Shown here piece after piece: positions 62,961 through 64,000 of a stretch of DNA of 64,000 bases (the stretch's first letter is position 1; the number at the start of each line of letters is the position of its first letter). Below the pieces are notes generated by a model. That model saw only the letters and a list, made by a program, of their open reading frames with translations. It did not search any database and was not told the origin of the DNA. The position numbers were made by a program, and so were the translations under genes. Origin of the DNA: Paraspadella gotoi. Its lineage: Eukaryota; Chaetognatha. The stretch lies in the NCBI GenBank assembly GCA_051294375.1, contig CM119267.1, positions 25,366,882 to 25,430,881 on the forward strand, written 5' to 3'.

Positions 62961-63049
62961 GTGGAAAGGTCCGTGTCGAGACTCGAGTCCATGGGCGGAT
63001 CCAGGCAAAACCGGGCGGGATCGGCAGGCGACCGCGAGGGAGCGTTTCG

Positions 63050-63870
63050 AGTCATTCGCCGGGACGCGAGTCCCGGCCCTTCCCGTTTCCCGACTTCTTG
63101 CGGGAGCAGACTTCTTGGTCCACTTGCGCTTGAAGGAAGGCTTCGAGCGGAAACGAGGTCGCTTGTCGGCACGCGGTTTGGCGCGTGCGACGTTTCGTAG
63201 AAGCGTCGAGTTGAGTGCGACGCCACTTTCGCTTCCTGATCGCCAAAAAAGGAGGCGGTGGCGCGGAACGAGAGAGCGTCGCGGAGATCCTGCGGCGCCA
63301 CAGACGAACTTGGCGGCGGATCTCGCCGACAGAGTGGTTGAGAGACGCCGCCTGAATAAGTGCCGCGTCGCGAAGCGGGGCGGCAAGGGCGTCGACACTT
63401 GCGATGACCTCATCTCTGGGCGAGCCGGAACGGAGAGCCTCCTTGATTCCGCGCAGCTCATCGGCAACCGAAAGGATGCATGCGCGGTAGCGCCGTTCTC
63501 CTGCATCGCACGAGAAAGGGAGCGGAGAGTAGCCGCGTTAGTCCCTTGGAGAACGCCGACTCGAATTGAGCGGAGAGGCACGTGTCCGGCGTCGGAGCGG
63601 TGAACTCCGGCGAGAAGCGACGTCGATCCAGTGGCGTATTCTGCCGGCCCGCTGGGCGTCCCAGCGCGTTCCAGTTGGCCGTGAGGGTGTCCCCTTCCCC
63701 ACACAGCGAAGGGAACGCCATATGTCACGAACCCATGGCGATGGAACCGGCGCAGACCTGCTCGTGGGCAGGAAGTCGTCGAAGCCGCCGACGTCGTCGT
63801 CCGAAGACAAAACTTCTCCCTCCTCCGCCGAATCGGAGGAGTATTCGGCGTCCGGATCCGGCACTGTGTG
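63050..63870 (-). pseudogene. DIRS gag-like region (frameshifted)
   Basis: An acidic N-terminal piece (DSAEEGEVLSSDDDVGGFDD, starting near 63864) passes into other frames downstream (SFFGDQEAKVAS near 63240). No zinc knuckle was seen. The assignment rests on its place upstream of RT. Confidence 0.6.
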
Positions 63871-64000
63871 GGATCGATGACGCTTGGGTAGAGGCGAGGC
63901 CGTGCGACGGTCCGAGGCGGGCGCCCGATCTGAGAGGGCCGCCTACTGGAGTCAGAACAGCATGGAAGGAAATCGAGAATCAAATGGGCAGCGTAGTGGC

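Larger units (their letters stand above)
60090..64000 (-). mobile_element. DIRS-type tyrosine-recombinase retroelement (5' end beyond window)
   Basis: The minus-strand order is gag-like, RT-RNase H, then tyrosine recombinase, which is the DIRS order. The GC content is clearly higher than in the AT-rich flank. All three coding parts are broken by frameshifts. The 3' limit near 60090 is approximate; inverted terminal repeats could not be confirmed inside the window. Confidence 0.88.

Noticed and set aside
62462-63603. Long plus-strand frames over the DIRS element
   Set aside because: Antisense shadows; RT, RNase H and recombinase motifs are all on the minus strand.

Overview
The window is nuclear DNA from a multicellular animal, probably an invertebrate. 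Gene models are split by GT-AG introns, and coding exons are GC-richer than the AT-rich introns and spacers. The single-copy genes are animal orthologues (YTHDC1, striatin, PPT1, PNPT1, KAT7/HBO1, ERp29). I could not place it more precisely than that.

Layout, all cellular genes on the + strand: 1-2244, the 3' part of a YTHDC1-type m6A reader; 2999-9858, striatin (14 exons, 742 aa); 10994-13331, palmitoyl-protein thioesterase 1 (4 exons, 300 aa, full catalytic triad); 13821-17522, an ankyrin-repeat/caspase fusion (4 exons, 613 aa); 18289-18576, a small predicted membrane protein 53 bp ahead of an intronless mitochondrial PNPase (18630-20921); 21039-23301, a five-finger C2H2 protein with a minisatellite-encoded tail; 24273-27127, an unrecognised protein with a likely mitochondrial presequence; 27262-57206, KAT7/HBO1 (8 exons, 601 aa) with a 24-kb third intron; 57449-58501, ERp29/windbeutel without its last exon.

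Repeats fill the introns. They include TIR elements with readable target-site duplications (TA, TTAT, GTAC, GTCAGAAC, CTATAAA), foldback elements, a modular intronic repeat superfamily carrying CT tracts and minisatellites, a LINE on the - strand (41730 to about 49555) with an esterase-like ORF1, and a frameshifted DIRS-type tyrosine-recombinase retroelement on the - strand (about 60090 to the window end).

The largest structural oddity is that 30870-36860 and 49565-57868 are the same locus present twice. The copies differ by a clean 2,224-bp transposon insertion and by dense indel noise confined to parts of each copy. This looks like an unmerged allele or contig overlap around the 100-N gap (36991-37090) rather than a real paralogue. 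If so, KAT7 intron 3 is artificially inflated.

The most interesting biology is the ankyrin-caspase with a changed substrate pocket, and a recurring hammerhead-ribozyme-like hairpin found in at least six repeat copies.
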